64,000 nucleotides of DNA from Colwellia sp. Arc7-D (GTDB lineage Bacteria > Pseudomonadota > Gammaproteobacteria > Enterobacterales > Alteromonadaceae), in assembly GCF_003061515.1 (NCBI RefSeq), contig NZ_CP028924.1, positions 3,720,001 to 3,784,000 on the forward strand, written 5' to 3'. Shown here in pieces: positions 29,700 through 41,612 of this stretch; the first letter of the stretch is position 1; each line of letters begins with the position of its first letter. The notes beneath the pieces were generated by a model that saw only the letters and a list, made by a program, of their open reading frames with translations, did not search any database and was not told where the DNA came from. The position numbers were made by a program, and so were the translations under genes.

Positions 29700-30863
29700 T
29701 TAATCAGCTTGTTTGCGTAAAAATGCTGGAATATCTAAGTAATCATCAAGCTCTGTTGCCGCTACTTTTTGTGCTTGAGCATTTGCTTCTGGCATAGTTA
29801 CCGGACTCGCTGATAACTCTGGTTGTGCGCTTGGGATATAATCACCACCAACCACTTGCGGTTCAGCAATAGGCGCAGGGTTAACTAGTGTTATGTCAGG
29901 CTTGCGCTCTGCACCAATACCTGTTGCTACAACGGTAACACGCAGATCTTCTGTCATTTCAGGGTCAATAACCGCACCAACAACTACCGTAGCATTTTCA
30001 GATGAAAAAGCTTTAACCATGTTACCTACAGTTTCAAACTCATCAATACTGATATCCATACCCGCAGTAATGTTGACCAAAATGCCACGAGCGCCGGCTA
30101 AATCAACGTCTTCAAGTAACGGACTAGAAATTGCGGCTTCTGCGGCTTCTTCTGCACGATCAGGACCAGATGCTGTGCCTGAGCCCATCATTGCTGTACC
30201 CATTTCAGACATTACCGTTCTAACATCGGCGAAATCGACATTTATGAGTCCCGGTCGAGTAATAAGTTCCGCAATACCTTGCACTGCTCCTAATAGAACA
30301 TCATTAGCCGCTTTAAATGCATCTAATAAGCTTGTACCTGGGCCTAATACTTTTAACAGTTTTTCGTTTGGAATAGTGATCAATGAATCGACATTTTTTG
30401 ATAAAAACTCAATACCTTGATCAGCATAATTCATGCGTTTTTTGCCTTCGAATGGGAAAGGTTTGGTTACTACTGCAACCGTTAAAATACCCATTTCTTT
30501 CGCAATTTCAGCTACTACAGGTGCTGCACCAGTACCCGTACCACCGCCCATACCTGCAGCGATAAATACCATATCAGCACCTTTAAGTGCTTCTTTAATG
30601 GTTTCTCTATCTTCTTCTGCACTGCGACGACCGATTTCTGGATTAGCGCCAGCGCCTAAACCTTTTGTAACATCGTGGCCAAGTTGTAAAGTAACATTCG
30701 CCGCTGAATTGCGTAATGCTTGCGAGTCAGTATTTGCGGTAATAAATTCAACACCTTCAATGGTTTGTAAAACCATGTGTTCTACCGCATTACCACCACC
30801 ACCACCAACGCCTATAACTTTGATGACTGCTTCTTCGTTATGATCTTCCATTAATTCAAACAT
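29700..30863 (-). CDS. ftsZ: Cell division GTPase FtsZ
   Basis: Tubulin-like GTPase that forms the division ring. The tubulin signature [10 protein letters not shown] is present (around residues 106-115), with upstream [13 protein letters not shown] and a synergy-loop region. The C-terminal conserved peptide [13 protein letters not shown], the docking site for FtsA, ZipA and ZapD, ends the protein. The frame opens at 30902, but the ATG at 30863 has GGAG 8 bp upstream and gives the usual N-terminus MFELMEDH (387 aa). It lies 81 bp downstream of ftsA. Confidence 0.98.
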   Translation of the reverse strand: MFELMEDHNEEAVIKVIGVGGGGGNAVEHMVLQTIEGVEFITANTDSQALRNSAANVTLQLGHDVTKGLGAGANPEIGRRSAEEDRETIKEALKGADMVFIAAGMGGGTGTGAAPVVAEIAKEMGILTVAVVTKPFPFEGKKRMNYADQGIEFLSKNVDSLITIPNEKLLKVLGPGTSLLDAFKAANDVLLGAVQGIAELITRPGLINVDFADVRTVMSEMGTAMMGSGTASGPDRAEEAAEAAISSPLLEDVDLAGARGILVNITAGMDISIDEFETVGNMVKAFSSENATVVVGAVIDPEMTEDLRVTVVATGIGAERKPDITLVNPAPIAEPQVVGGDYIPSAQPELSASPVTMPEANAQAQKVAATELDDYLDIPAFLRKQAD

Positions 30864-30944
30864 TTTATTATCTCCGATTTTTATTACGTTTTGTTCCACC
30901 AAAACACTTTTCTTACACCTTTAATTAGCCGCTAATGCCACTAA

Positions 30945-32180
30945 TTAAAATTCGCCTTTAAACCAAGCCAGTATTTTCGATCCGATGCTACCAACTGACT
31001 CACTTTTCTTTTGTTCGTTACTTTGTTGCTGACTCGCCTGCATGCCGTAATGCAATAAGCCAACAACCGTGGAGTATGTTGGGTCGTTTACATACTCTTT
31101 CAATCCACATACGTCAGAAGGTTGCGCTACACGAGCTGGCATTTGAAATACTTCTTCAGCAAACTCAACCACACCTTCCATTTTTGCGGTACCGCCAGTT
31201 AATACATAACCTGCGGCAATTTGATCTTCTAAACCACACTCTCTTAATTCTTCTTGTATCAGTTCAAATAACTCTTGATACCTAGGCTCAACAACTTCAG
31301 CTAAGGTATGACGAGACATTGAACGCGCTGGACGTCCTCCAACACTGGGTACTTCAATGTTTTCTTCCATGCTCACCATTTGGCGCAATGCACAGGCATA
31401 CTGCACTTTAATATCTTCAGCATGGCTTAATGGTGTGCGAAATATTTTAGCTATATCGCTAGTGACTTGGTTACCTGCAACTGGAATAACTGCAGTATGG
31501 CGTAACGCTCCGCCAGTAAAAACAGCAATATCCATGGTGCCTGCACCCATATCAACAACACAAATACCGAGCTCTTTTTCATCGTCAGTTAAAATGGCGT
31601 AGCTAGAGGCAAGTGCTGAAAAAATTAATTGGTCAGCCTTTAAATCGCAACGCTCAACACATTTAACAATGTTTTTAGCCATGTCATTAGCACACGTTAC
31701 AATATGAACTTTGGCTTCCATTCTTACGCCTGACATACCAATAGGGCTTTTAATGCCATCTTGACAGTCAATACTATATTCTTGAGGTAACACATGTAAC
31801 ATCCGACGTTCAGCAGAAATAGGTACTGAACGCGCCGTATGAATCACGTTATCTACATCGTCCTGCATGACTTCTTTGTCATTAATTGGCACCATACCGT
31901 TTTCATTTTGACAACTGATATGCTTACCAGAAATGCCAAGATAAACTGAGGTAATATGACAATCAGCCATTAATTCAGCTTCATTAATCGCACGTTGAAT
32001 GGACTGAATAACGAGGTTTAAGTCATTAACACCGCCTTTATCCATGCCACGAGCAGGTTGATTTCCAACCCCTACGATACTGAGCTGGTTATCAGGCGTG
32101 ATCTCGCCAACAGCTACTGAAATTTTTGACGTTCCAATATCTAATCCAACCACTAAATTTCTTTCAGTTATTTTTGACAT
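30945..32180 (-). CDS. ftsA: Cell division protein FtsA
   Basis: Actin-like ATPase that anchors FtsZ to the membrane. The N-terminal phosphate-binding sequence VGLDIGTSKI, the second phosphate loop VVDMGAGTMDIAVF and the adenosine motif GYVLTGGTAKMEG are present. The C-terminal amphipathic membrane-targeting helix IGSKILAWFKGEF is clear. The 411-aa length is normal. It follows ftsQ by 5 bp. Confidence 0.98.
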   Translation of the reverse strand: MSKITERNLVVGLDIGTSKISVAVGEITPDNQLSIVGVGNQPARGMDKGGVNDLNLVIQSIQRAINEAELMADCHITSVYLGISGKHISCQNENGMVPINDKEVMQDDVDNVIHTARSVPISAERRMLHVLPQEYSIDCQDGIKSPIGMSGVRMEAKVHIVTCANDMAKNIVKCVERCDLKADQLIFSALASSYAILTDDEKELGICVVDMGAGTMDIAVFTGGALRHTAVIPVAGNQVTSDIAKIFRTPLSHAEDIKVQYACALRQMVSMEENIEVPSVGGRPARSMSRHTLAEVVEPRYQELFELIQEELRECGLEDQIAAGYVLTGGTAKMEGVVEFAEEVFQMPARVAQPSDVCGLKEYVNDPTYSTVVGLLHYGMQASQQQSNEQKKSESVGSIGSKILAWFKGEF

Positions 32181-32185
32181 TCAGG

Positions 32186-32959
32186 CTAAACTCTTTCTTT
32201 ATTATCCGAGGTCTTCCAACCAACGGCTAAACCGGTATCGTATCTCAGGTCAACGTAATCAACTTGTTGGCCTTCCTTTTTGTGTAATTTAATTTCTGGA
32301 TAAATATCCATAAAACGCTGTATACGTTCTACTCTATTATCTCGTCCTAAATCAATGGTAATGCCATCATTTAAGATTAGCTGCCAAGCAAAACGCTCAG
32401 TCAGCACTAATTCATCAATTGCTAATTGGCTAAAATCCAATAGCTTGTTCAAATTTATAAAATTGTCTAATGCTATTTGCTCACTACCTTCTGGCCCAAA
32501 AAAGGCCGGTAATTTTTTGGCTAAGCGCTTTACATCCGCCTGAAAAGCCTTGCCATTAACATTTATTAAAAAGTCACCATTCCAATGAGCGATAGGCTTC
32601 TGATCTACCACATAGATCTTCAGTTCATCAGGCCACTTTTTACGAACAGAAACTGAATAAACCCATGGCAACATGGCCACTTTTTTCTGTACATCATTAA
32701 CATCTAAGTTGAAAAAATTACCTAAGTTAACTTTTTCTATTGCACCTTCAATATCTGCACGCGTTGTATACGGCATTTCACCCGCTATAGCAATAGATGT
32801 AACAGGTGCCGACTCTTCAGCACTCAATTGTTTGTTTAAAAAAATACCAAACGATAAAATCGCAATAATAACCGCAACGAAAAACGTAACCCCTAACCAA
32901 AATGACCAATGCAGGTTTGAGAGCTCTTCCTTTAACGGAAGTTGTTGTGACGTTGCCAT
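32186..32959 (-). CDS. ftsQ: Cell division protein FtsQ
   Basis: Bitopic divisome protein of the FtsQ-FtsL-FtsB subcomplex. A short cytoplasmic tail precedes one membrane segment (about 20-42), then a POTRA-like domain (about 50-120; includes GNFFNLDVNDVQKKVAMLPW) and the FtsQ beta domain ending with YVDLRYDTGLAVGWK. The 257-aa length is normal. It lies 3 bp downstream of ddl and is likely co-translated with ftsA. Confidence 0.96.
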   Translation of the reverse strand: MATSQQLPLKEELSNLHWSFWLGVTFFVAVIIAILSFGIFLNKQLSAEESAPVTSIAIAGEMPYTTRADIEGAIEKVNLGNFFNLDVNDVQKKVAMLPWVYSVSVRKKWPDELKIYVVDQKPIAHWNGDFLINVNGKAFQADVKRLAKKLPAFFGPEGSEQIALDNFINLNKLLDFSQLAIDELVLTERFAWQLILNDGITIDLGRDNRVERIQRFMDIYPEIKLHKKEGQQVDYVDLRYDTGLAVGWKTSDNKERV

Positions 32960-32962
32960 AAC

Positions 32963-33898
32963 TTACGCGCTACCTTCCGCGCTTATTTCTACAATTTTTG
33001 TTACTAACTCACTAAAACTTAAGCCAAATACTTTTGCTGCTTTAGGCACTAATGACGTTTCTGTCATACCTGGTACAGTATTTACTTCTAGTATCTGCCA
33101 TTGTCCTTGGCTATTTCGCATGACATCAACACGTCCCCAACCTTTTGCACCCGTGGCGTTGAACGCCTTTAATGCTATTGATTGAAGTTCAACCTCATCC
33201 TCATTTGAAAGTGAGCAAGGACAGTGATATTGCGTAGTATTAGATTTATATTTCGCATCGTAATCATAAAAATCGTTTGGTGTTTCCATATGAATTACAG
33301 GTAAAGCCGTTTGGCCTAAAATCGCAATCGTGTATTCAGGACCTTGAACCCAAGCTTCTACTAATATTTGGTGGTCATAGTTAAACGCGGCAATAAGCGC
33401 TTGATGCAATTCTTCGGCATTATTTGCCTTAGACATTCCTATGCTGGAGCCTTCATTAGCTGGCTTCACCATAACCACGTTACCTAGCTGTTGCAGAATT
33501 TTTTCTGCATCTGCCATTTGATATTGCGCTTTATCGACAATAGCAAAAGCCGCGGTAGGTAAGTTCAACGCTTGAAATACTTGCTTACTGCGAATTTTAT
33601 CCATCGATAATGCAGAGCCCAACACATCAGAACCTGTGTAGGGAATATTCATATATTGCAATGCACCTTGTACACAGCCGTCTTCACCACCTCGGCCATG
33701 CAAGGCAATAAAAACTCGATCAATATCAAGCTTTACAAGATCGCTTAAACAGTAGTCTTGAGTATCAATAAGCTGTACTTTAAAACCAGCAGCCTCTAAG
33801 CCTTTAGCAACCGCTACACCTGAATTTAGAGACACAGCTCTCTCTGCTGATGTACCGCCATAAAGTACGGCTAACTTTTGTTCCATTAAAGGTTTCAT
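32963..33898 (-). CDS. ddlB: D-alanine--D-alanine ligase
   Basis: ATP-grasp enzyme making D-Ala-D-Ala for the peptidoglycan precursor. Motifs: [14 protein letters not shown] near the N-terminus, HGRGGEDG, the ATP loop [13 protein letters not shown], and the C-terminal metal-binding [17 protein letters not shown]. 311 aa. It overlaps the murC stop by 4 bp (ATGA), indicating translational coupling. Confidence 0.97.
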   Translation of the reverse strand: MKPLMEQKLAVLYGGTSAERAVSLNSGVAVAKGLEAAGFKVQLIDTQDYCLSDLVKLDIDRVFIALHGRGGEDGCVQGALQYMNIPYTGSDVLGSALSMDKIRSKQVFQALNLPTAAFAIVDKAQYQMADAEKILQQLGNVVMVKPANEGSSIGMSKANNAEELHQALIAAFNYDHQILVEAWVQGPEYTIAILGQTALPVIHMETPNDFYDYDAKYKSNTTQYHCPCSLSNEDEVELQSIALKAFNATGAKGWGRVDVMRNSQGQWQILEVNTVPGMTETSLVPKAAKVFGLSFSELVTKIVEISAEGSA

Positions 33899-35367
33899 GA
33901 GTTTGTCACCGTCAATTTTTCATCTGCGGCTAAACTACGCGCAATTGCACCAATATTTCCGGCACCTTGCGTAATAACCATGTCGCCATCTTGCAACTGA
34001 GCAGCGATTAGCTCGGCTAATTTATCACTGTCGCTAACATAAATAGGTTCTATTTGGCCACGTAAACGAATACTACGCGCTAAACTTTTACTGTCAGCAT
34101 TGGCAATTGGCGCTTCGCCTGCAGCGTAAACATCAAGTAAAAATAAGCAATCAACTTCAGATAGCACTTCAACAAAGTCTTCATATAAATCACGGGTGCG
34201 CGAATATCTATGAGGTTGAAATACCATGATCAATCTTTTTTCAGGCCAGCCGTTACGCATTGCAGATATGGTTGCTTTCACTTCTGTTGGATGATGACCG
34301 TAATCATCAATTAGCATCATTTCGCCTTGCTCGGTTTGCAACGTTGCTAGTTTTTCGAAGCGTCTGCCTATGCCAGCAAAACCTTGAAGAGCTTGTTGAA
34401 TAGCAATGTCGGCAACACCTTCATCAATAGCTACTGCAACACCTGCTAAGGCATTTAATACATTATGCTCGCCGGGCAAGTTAACACTTATAGCTAAAGG
34501 AGCACTGCCTTTACGTTCAACAACAAATGAACTCATACCGGCTGATTGTTGGTATTGTGTTGCCCTAACGTCTGCATCTTCGCAAAAGCCATAAGTAATA
34601 ACTTGGCGACTAATACGCGGTAAAATTTCTCGCACGACTGGGTTATCTAAGCAAACCACGGCTAAACCATAAAAAGGTAGGTTATGTAAAAACTCGATGT
34701 AGGTATCTTTAAGTTTTTCAAAATCACCTTCATACGTTTCCATATGATCTTCGTCAATGTTTGTGATCACTGAAACCATAGGTTGCAGATGTAAGAATGA
34801 CGCATCGCTTTCATCTGCTTCAGCAATTAAATAACGGCTACTACCTAAACGAGCATTCGTTCCAGCACTATTTAGTAAACCGCCAATAACAAAAGTAGGA
34901 TCTAAATTTGCTTGTGCAAAAATACTGGCAATTAAGCTTGTAGTGGTGGTTTTACCATGTGTACCGGCAATGGCAATACCATGACGAAAACGCATTAACT
35001 CGGCTAACATTTCAGCTCTTCGAACAACAGGGATACGTTGATCATATGCTGCAGTCAGTTCAGGGTTTTCACTATCAATAGCAGTTGAAACCACAATAAC
35101 ACTAGCGCCAGAAACATTATCAGCGTGATGGCCTATAGTGACCTTTGCACCTAAAGCCATTAGTCGTTTAACGACTTGGTTTTCTCCAATATCAGAGCCA
35201 GTAATTTGATAACCTTCATTTAACAATACTTCAGCAATACCACCCATACCCGCGCCACCAATACCAACAAAGTGGATGGTTTTCACACGGCGCATTTCTG
35301 GCACCCTGTTATTGCTCAGGTTTGATACAGTATTTTTGTCATTTTGTGCTGTCATTAATTCACTCAT
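33895..35367 (-). CDS. murC: UDP-N-acetylmuramate--L-alanine ligase
   Basis: Adds L-Ala to UDP-MurNAc. Mur-ligase architecture: N-terminal [13 protein letters not shown] fold, ATP loop [10 protein letters not shown], central [12 protein letters not shown], and the C-terminal domain with [10 protein letters not shown] and QPHRYSRT. 490 aa; the N-terminal 25 residues before the conserved fold are slightly long and polar. It overlaps murG by 4 bp at the start and ddlB by 4 bp at the end. Confidence 0.98.
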   Translation of the reverse strand: MSELMTAQNDKNTVSNLSNNRVPEMRRVKTIHFVGIGGAGMGGIAEVLLNEGYQITGSDIGENQVVKRLMALGAKVTIGHHADNVSGASVIVVSTAIDSENPELTAAYDQRIPVVRRAEMLAELMRFRHGIAIAGTHGKTTTTSLIASIFAQANLDPTFVIGGLLNSAGTNARLGSSRYLIAEADESDASFLHLQPMVSVITNIDEDHMETYEGDFEKLKDTYIEFLHNLPFYGLAVVCLDNPVVREILPRISRQVITYGFCEDADVRATQYQQSAGMSSFVVERKGSAPLAISVNLPGEHNVLNALAGVAVAIDEGVADIAIQQALQGFAGIGRRFEKLATLQTEQGEMMLIDDYGHHPTEVKATISAMRNGWPEKRLIMVFQPHRYSRTRDLYEDFVEVLSEVDCLFLLDVYAAGEAPIANADSKSLARSIRLRGQIEPIYVSDSDKLAELIAAQLQDGDMVITQGAGNIGAIARSLAADEKLTVTNS

Positions 35368-36470
35368 ATTTTTGCTACTTCAATACAAGCTGATGAAACG
35401 AGATTCGTTGCATCAGCATGGGCAGCGTTGTGTGCAGCTTTAGACATTTGCTGCACTACTTTGTCTGAAATAAACAGGCTATTTAGCGTTTGCCCTAGTG
35501 TGGTGCCATTAAACTCTTTTTGTGGAATTAACTTTGCCGCGCCACAATTAACTAAATACATAGCGTTCTTAGTTTGATGATCATCAACCGCATGTGGCAA
35601 AGGTACAAATATTGCCGGTTTTGCTGCCATGGCTAATTCCGACACAGTAAGTGCACCTGCTCGACAAATAACAACATCGGCCCATTCATAAGCTGCTGCC
35701 ATATCTTCAATAAATTCTGTTACCTTGACCTTTTCTTCAGGTAATCCGTAATCTTGATAACTTTTTAGTACGGCTTGTTCATTACCGCCGCCTGTTTGAT
35801 GCCAAACATCAATACTTTGCACCTTGATTTGATTCATCGCTTGCGGCACTACATCATTCAGTATCTTTGCCCCTAAACTTCCGCCAACAACTAACACTTT
35901 TTTACTGGTAGCAGGCTGTGCAGGAACAACATTTTTTATGGCAATAATATCGCTACGTAATGGGTTGCCAACGACTTTAGAAGTTACTCTTTTACTAAAA
36001 GCTCCCGGAAACGCACTTAAGGTTGTCGTTGCTAAATACGAAAGAAAACGGTTACTCATACCTGCAACGGCATTTTGTTCATGCAATACCAACGGAATTC
36101 CTAGTAGCCAAGCAGCTACTCCACCTGGAGCACTTGCGTAGCCTCCCATTCCTAACACAACATCTGGCTTAACTTTGCGTAAAATCTGGATAGACTGCAT
36201 AACAGACTGCATAATTTTAAACGGTGTTTTCAACCATGTTTGCCAGTTTTTATTACGCACGCCTGCCATGTTTATAAATGAAATTGGATAGCCATTTTTA
36301 GGCACCAAATCGGCTTCCATTCGCTGAGCTGTGCCAAGCCAATGAATATTCCAACCTTGTTTTACCAGTGCATCTGCAACAGCAATGCCTGGGAATATAT
36401 GTCCGCCGGTTCCACCTGCCATTACGAGCAGTGTTGGGCGTTTAACTTCATGACTTACTTGTTCAGTCAT
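35364..36470 (-). CDS. murG: Undecaprenyl-PP-MurNAc-pentapeptide GlcNAc transferase
   Basis: Peripheral inner-membrane GT-B glycosyltransferase that converts lipid I to lipid II. The N-terminal glycine loop [10 protein letters not shown], the second loop [21 protein letters not shown], and the UDP-GlcNAc site with [31 protein letters not shown] are all present. 368 aa. Overlaps ftsW by 8 bp. Confidence 0.98.
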   Translation of the reverse strand: MTEQVSHEVKRPTLLVMAGGTGGHIFPGIAVADALVKQGWNIHWLGTAQRMEADLVPKNGYPISFINMAGVRNKNWQTWLKTPFKIMQSVMQSIQILRKVKPDVVLGMGGYASAPGGVAAWLLGIPLVLHEQNAVAGMSNRFLSYLATTTLSAFPGAFSKRVTSKVVGNPLRSDIIAIKNVVPAQPATSKKVLVVGGSLGAKILNDVVPQAMNQIKVQSIDVWHQTGGGNEQAVLKSYQDYGLPEEKVKVTEFIEDMAAAYEWADVVICRAGALTVSELAMAAKPAIFVPLPHAVDDHQTKNAMYLVNCGAAKLIPQKEFNGTTLGQTLNSLFISDKVVQQMSKAAHNAAHADATNLVSSACIEVAKI

Positions 36471-37725
36471 TGCCGCCCTCGATAATTTTAGTTTTCTTCA
36501 CTTTACTTGATTTCTTCTTAGTGCTTTTATGAGTACCAGTAGCGCGACTGGTTGCTTGAATACTTTGTAATCTTATTTCGTGATCTATACGGATTAAAAC
36601 GGCGACTGCCATAGTCATAATGATCATGGAACTACCACCATAACTAATTAACGGCATGGTCAATCCTTTGGTCGGTACAATACCTGCACTTGCGCCTATA
36701 TTAACGGCTGCTTGAAAACAAAACCAAATACCAATCGCGTAAGCAAAAAAACCTTCAAAATACTTCTCTTGATTAACGGCTTTTCTACCTAATAATAAAG
36801 CCTTAAAAACCAAGCTCATACTTAAGATTAAAATAACGCTTATGCCGATAAAGCCAAATTCTTCTGCAAGCACAGCCATAACAAAATCGGTATGTGCTTC
36901 AGGTAGATATTCTAATTTTTGTACACTATTGCCAAGGCCCTGACCAAATGTTTCACCGCGACCATAAGCCATTAACGATTGTGTTAACTGATAACCGCTG
37001 CCAAAAGGGTCTTTCCATGGGTCAAGAAAGCCCGTAACCCTTGCCCAGCGATACGGAGAGAAATAAGCTAACATTGATAATAATGTGACCCCTACACCTG
37101 AAATAGCTATAAATTGCCATAACTTAGCGCCGGCTAGAAACAGTAAACCAAATGTGGTGACAAACATCACGATAATGGTGCCTAAATCTGGTTGCATTAA
37201 TAACAAACCACTTAACGCTCCAAAAACGATTAATGGTTTGGCAAAACCTTTAACGTTCTCCATGACTTCATCACGTCTTCTCACTAGGTAGGCAGATAAA
37301 TAGCAAAAGAAAAACAGTTTTGCTGGCTCTGCCGCCTGTATCGTTATCGGTCCAATGGCGATCCAGCGTGTAGAGCCATTAACATTTCGGCCAACGACTA
37401 AAACAACAACCAGTAAAACAATGCCTAATATCAACAAATTACTGCTAAATTGATGCCAGCGCTGCATTGGAATTTGTAACGTTAGGCCTGCAACGCCTAA
37501 ACTTAATACGATATAAATCATATGCCTGACGATGAAATGGAATGGGTTTTCAAATAATCGCTCGGCAATTGGCATTGAAGAACTTGCCACCATAATTAAA
37601 CCTATCATGTACATACTAAGCGCAAGTAATACATAGCTGCGATCAAAGGTGGCAACCGAGCGAGACTCCACTTGTAGCCAAGTTGGCATTGTCCACTGTG
37701 ACAAGTTTGCAAAAGAAACCGACAT
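36463..37725 (-). CDS. ftsW: Septal peptidoglycan glycosyltransferase FtsW (SEDS family)
   Basis: Polytopic SEDS protein that polymerises lipid II at the septum with FtsI. About ten hydrophobic segments; the family signatures [37 protein letters not shown] and [14 protein letters not shown] are present. The 420-aa protein has a lysine-rich cytoplasmic C-terminal tail. It starts at the last base of murD's stop region (1-bp overlap). Confidence 0.97.
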   Translation of the reverse strand: MSVSFANLSQWTMPTWLQVESRSVATFDRSYVLLALSMYMIGLIMVASSSMPIAERLFENPFHFIVRHMIYIVLSLGVAGLTLQIPMQRWHQFSSNLLILGIVLLVVVLVVGRNVNGSTRWIAIGPITIQAAEPAKLFFFCYLSAYLVRRRDEVMENVKGFAKPLIVFGALSGLLLMQPDLGTIIVMFVTTFGLLFLAGAKLWQFIAISGVGVTLLSMLAYFSPYRWARVTGFLDPWKDPFGSGYQLTQSLMAYGRGETFGQGLGNSVQKLEYLPEAHTDFVMAVLAEEFGFIGISVILILSMSLVFKALLLGRKAVNQEKYFEGFFAYAIGIWFCFQAAVNIGASAGIVPTKGLTMPLISYGGSSMIIMTMAVAVLIRIDHEIRLQSIQATSRATGTHKSTKKKSSKVKKTKIIEGGND

Positions 37726-39119
37726 TACACAGGCTCCTTTTGCGTTAGCACCGACTTTATAAATACAACACCGCGTTCAACATAATTTGAAAACATATCT
37801 AAACTGGCACAAGCTGGTGATAATAAAACCATATCGCCTGCGTTAGCCTGATTTTTAGCCAGCGAAACTGCTGCTGATAAGGTCTCAACATGGGTCGTTG
37901 TACTGGCTTGATTTGGTAATCGTAATGAAGCAATAGCGCGTCCGTCTTTACCTAATGTGATCAAGTAATCAACGTGTTGTGTCAGCGCTTGTGTTAGCGG
38001 AGAAAAATCAGCACCTTTGCCATCACCGCCAGCAATCAAAATCAGTTTATTGTTTTTTAATGTCGGTGATAGCCCTTCAATAGCGGCAAGTGTTGCACCA
38101 ACATTAGTAGCTTTTGAGTCGTTTACCCAACAAATGCCATCGGTTGTTTCAATTACTTCGCAACGATGTGCAAGGCCTTTAAAGGTTATTAAGCTTGCTA
38201 GCATCGCAGCGACATTCCAGCCCGCACATTTTCCTAAAGCCAATACCGCTAGATAATTAACCGCATTGTGAATACCTTGTAATGGTAACTCTGTTAATGA
38301 ACATAACGCTGTTTCACCGTCCATTAAGTGCACAACACCATCAATATCAGCTAAACCAAAATTTGCATTTTGTGCTGAATCACAGCCAAAGTTTAACTGT
38401 TCAGTGTTGGTACAATTTTCATTGGGTTTAGTTGATTCATCGTCACGATTAAAAATTGCATAACGTGCGTTTTGATAAATTTTTTGCTTAATCGCAGCAT
38501 AATTTTCTATGGTTTTATGGCGATCTAAATGATCATCGCTGATATTTAATATGGTCGCTGCTAAGGCTTTCATGCTTTTAACTGTTTCAAGCTGAAAGCT
38601 TGACAGTTCTAACACAATAAAATCAGCGTCTACTTCATCTATTTGATCAAGTACTGGCAAGCCAATATTTCCACCCAACTGCACATGATAGCCTAGTGCG
38701 TTACCAACATAATTTAGCATTGAAACCACGGTAGATTTACCGTTTGAGCCAGTAACGGCAATAATTTTCGTATCACTTAAGCGACAAAATAGTTCTATAT
38801 CGCCAATAACATCACAATTTTTTGCAATAGCATGGCTAATTTCAGGCACTGAAATATCAATACCTGGACTGACAATTAACACTTCTGCTTGGGCGATCAA
38901 TGCAGAGTCCCACTGCCCAAGTGATAAAGTATTATTTGCAAATTGATTTTTAAAATCACCGGGCGAAATAGGCATTGCTCGACTATCGTTTACTGCAAAT
39001 GAAATTTGATGACGATGTAAAAAACGCGCGCACGACAATCCTGTGATCCCTATACCTAAGATCACGATTCGCTTATTTGCTAATTGTGTCGTTACCGACT
39101 GATGCAAATGTTTATTCAC
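37725..39119 (-). CDS. murD: UDP-N-acetylmuramoyl-L-alanine--D-glutamate ligase
   Basis: Adds D-Glu to UDP-MurNAc-L-Ala. N-terminal [18 protein letters not shown] loop [11 protein letters not shown], central LELSSFQLE and DHLDRH, then [13 protein letters not shown] and the C-terminal [10 protein letters not shown]. 464 aa. It sits between mraY and ftsW in normal order. Confidence 0.98.
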   Translation of the reverse strand: MNKHLHQSVTTQLANKRIVILGIGITGLSCARFLHRHQISFAVNDSRAMPISPGDFKNQFANNTLSLGQWDSALIAQAEVLIVSPGIDISVPEISHAIAKNCDVIGDIELFCRLSDTKIIAVTGSNGKSTVVSMLNYVGNALGYHVQLGGNIGLPVLDQIDEVDADFIVLELSSFQLETVKSMKALAATILNISDDHLDRHKTIENYAAIKQKIYQNARYAIFNRDDESTKPNENCTNTEQLNFGCDSAQNANFGLADIDGVVHLMDGETALCSLTELPLQGIHNAVNYLAVLALGKCAGWNVAAMLASLITFKGLAHRCEVIETTDGICWVNDSKATNVGATLAAIEGLSPTLKNNKLILIAGGDGKGADFSPLTQALTQHVDYLITLGKDGRAIASLRLPNQASTTTHVETLSAAVSLAKNQANAGDMVLLSPACASLDMFSNYVERGVVFIKSVLTQKEPV

Positions 39120-39129
39120 GCGTTTATAT

Positions 39130-40212
39130 TTACCTTAATTTCAGAGTGGCTAAGCCAATCAAAACTAACACTAAAGAAATTATCCAAAAGCGAACAATCA
39201 CTCTTGGCTCTGGCCAGCCTTTTAATTCGTAATGATGATGAATAGGCGCCATACGGAATATGCGCTGACCACGCAATTTGTATGAACCCACTTGTAAAAT
39301 TACCGATAGCGTTTCAATAACAAATACACCACCCATAATAAATAACACTAATTCTTGTCTCACCAATACAGCAATAACACCCAATGCAGCGCCTAAAGCA
39401 AGTGAGCCAACATCCCCCATGAAAACTTGCGCAGGGTATGTGTTAAACCACAAAAATCCTAAGCCTGCACCAACAATCGCCGTACATACCACCACCAGTT
39501 CACTGGCTAAGGCAATGTGTGGAATGTGTAAGTATTCAGAAAAATTTGCATGACCTGTCATGTAAGCAAATACCGCGAACGCGCCGGCCACCATAATGGT
39601 TGGCACAATAGCTAAGCCATCAAGACCATCGGTTAAGTTAACCGCGTTACTTGTACCGACAATAACGAAATACACTAAACCGATGTAGAGCAAGCCTAAC
39701 TGCGGTAAAACATTTTTCACAAATGGAATGAGTAACGTTGTTTCTTCAGGGCTTTGGGCAAATTGATATAAGAATATTGCCGTAGCTAAACCAATAACCG
39801 TTTGCCAGAAATATTTCCAGCGGGCAATTAAACCATTAGAGTCTTTGCGAATAACTTTACGATAATCATCAACAAAGCCAATCAAGCCAAAACTAGCTAT
39901 TACAAATAACACCACCCAAACATAGGTGTTAGATAAATCGGCCCACAATAAAACGCTGACCACGATAGACGCTAATATTAATAGCCCACCCATGGTAGGT
40001 GTTCCCGATTTAACTAAATGGCTTTCTGGACCATCATCGCGAACCGTTTGACCTATTTGCATATTTTGTAATGCTCGGATCAATTTAGGGCCAAAATATA
40101 ACGAGATAATCAACGCAGTAAGAGTTGAAATAATGGCTCGAAATGTTAAATACGAAAAGACATTAAAAAATGAATAATACTGAGTGAGATACTCACCTAA
40201 CCAAAGTAACAT
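39130..40212 (-). CDS. mraY: Phospho-MurNAc-pentapeptide transferase
   Basis: Polytopic inner-membrane enzyme that makes lipid I from UDP-MurNAc-pentapeptide and undecaprenyl phosphate. About ten membrane segments. Conserved cytoplasmic loops: [16 protein letters not shown] with the catalytic aspartates, [13 protein letters not shown], and [15 protein letters not shown]. 360 aa, identical in length to E. coli. Starts at the last base of the murF region (1-bp overlap). Confidence 0.98.
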   Translation of the reverse strand: MLLWLGEYLTQYYSFFNVFSYLTFRAIISTLTALIISLYFGPKLIRALQNMQIGQTVRDDGPESHLVKSGTPTMGGLLILASIVVSVLLWADLSNTYVWVVLFVIASFGLIGFVDDYRKVIRKDSNGLIARWKYFWQTVIGLATAIFLYQFAQSPEETTLLIPFVKNVLPQLGLLYIGLVYFVIVGTSNAVNLTDGLDGLAIVPTIMVAGAFAVFAYMTGHANFSEYLHIPHIALASELVVVCTAIVGAGLGFLWFNTYPAQVFMGDVGSLALGAALGVIAVLVRQELVLFIMGGVFVIETLSVILQVGSYKLRGQRIFRMAPIHHHYELKGWPEPRVIVRFWIISLVLVLIGLATLKLR

Positions 40213-41612
40213 TATGCCTGCTCCTGCATAGTCTGACTGTTATGCCATTGAATAATATCAGCTACTACGTATTCCATATGAGCACTGCGCGAACCTTTTA
40301 CTAAAATAGTCACTTGTTGTTTTTCATCTTGAAGTAACTGTTGTAAACGTGACAATAAATTCTCTCTACTACTAAAATGTTGAGCTTGTTTTTGCTGCCC
40401 TTGATAAAAAGCATCAGATGCATTTTGACTTAGCACGCCTAAGGTCAACAAATCGTCAATTTGCTTGTCTTTTGCATGCTCGCCAACCTCTTGATGATAA
40501 CGGCGTGCTTCTGAGCCTAATTCGCCCATATCGCCAAGAATAAGGATTCTACGCCCTGGGTAACTGGCTAATAAATCAGATGCTGCATTAATTGATTCGA
40601 CGTTAGCATTGTAAGTATCGTCAATTAATTTAGTTTGCTTATTAAGTTGATGTAAGTTTAGACGCCCTTTAACTTCTGCCATTTTTGCTAAACCTAGGCG
40701 AATATCTTCTAGGCTAGCACCAAATTCTAATGCGATAGTTGCTGCCGCAACAGCATTGCAAACGTTATGATGACCAGGCACGGTCAACGCAATTGATGTA
40801 CTGCCTATTGGCGTTGTTAAAGTGAAATTTGCACAACCGTTTTCGTCTAAAGTCTCTTGATGACTGTAACAGTCAGCGACATCTTTACAGGAAAATTTCA
40901 GGACTTTTTTGTCAGCTAAGCGCCACAGCCATTTATCTGCCCATTGAGTGTCTTGATTATAAATGGCAACGCCACCGATATTTAAGCCAGAAAAAATTTC
41001 ACCTTTAGCGCGAGCCACACCACATAAATCGCCAAACCCCTCTAAATGCGCTGCGGCAATATTATTAATGATGGCTACATCGGGTTTAACCAACGCGGAG
41101 GTATATGCAATTTCACCCAAATGATTTGCACCTAACTCTACGACAGCAAAGTCATGTTTATCTTCTAAACGTAATAGTGTTAACGGCACACCAATATCGT
41201 TATTAAAGTTACCTTTCGTCGCAAGCACATTACCTAAACGACTTAAAATTGCCGCCACCATCTCTTTTACGGTGGTTTTGCCACTACTACCGGTTATAGC
41301 AACCGTTTTCGGCGCAACTTTTGCTTTTACATAAGCGGCAATTTCACCCAGTGCTGTGTGAGTGTCTTTAACCACAACTTGTGCAATAGTAAGATCTGCT
41401 TGCGCTTTTTGAACGATTACCGCGCTGCAACCCAATGTACTTGCTTGGCTTAAGAATTTGTGTCCGTCAAAGTTTGGCCCTTGCAATGCTAAGAAAACAT
41501 CACCAGGTTTTAATGCACGACTATCCGTACTTATGGCATGAATTGTTAAGTCTTCACCTATAAGTTCACCATTTATCACTTGTGACAGTTCAGTTAAGGT
41601 TAACGCAATCAT
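40212..41612 (-). CDS. murF: UDP-MurNAc-tripeptide--D-Ala-D-Ala ligase
   Basis: Adds D-Ala-D-Ala to complete the pentapeptide. ATP loop [11 protein letters not shown], central [11 protein letters not shown], and the C-terminal [14 protein letters not shown] and ILGDMGELG motifs. 466 aa. Its start overlaps the murE stop by 4 bp. Confidence 0.97.
   Translation of the reverse strand: MIALTLTELSQVINGELIGEDLTIHAISTDSRALKPGDVFLALQGPNFDGHKFLSQASTLGCSAVIVQKAQADLTIAQVVVKDTHTALGEIAAYVKAKVAPKTVAITGSSGKTTVKEMVAAILSRLGNVLATKGNFNNDIGVPLTLLRLEDKHDFAVVELGANHLGEIAYTSALVKPDVAIINNIAAAHLEGFGDLCGVARAKGEIFSGLNIGGVAIYNQDTQWADKWLWRLADKKVLKFSCKDVADCYSHQETLDENGCANFTLTTPIGSTSIALTVPGHHNVCNAVAAATIALEFGASLEDIRLGLAKMAEVKGRLNLHQLNKQTKLIDDTYNANVESINAASDLLASYPGRRILILGDMGELGSEARRYHQEVGEHAKDKQIDDLLTLGVLSQNASDAFYQGQQKQAQHFSSRENLLSRLQQLLQDEKQQVTILVKGSRSAHMEYVVADIIQWHNSQTMQEQA

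Noticed and set aside
29893..30420. 175-codon plus-strand frame opposite ftsZ
   Set aside because: Ser/Thr/Ala-rich antisense shadow of a highly conserved gene.
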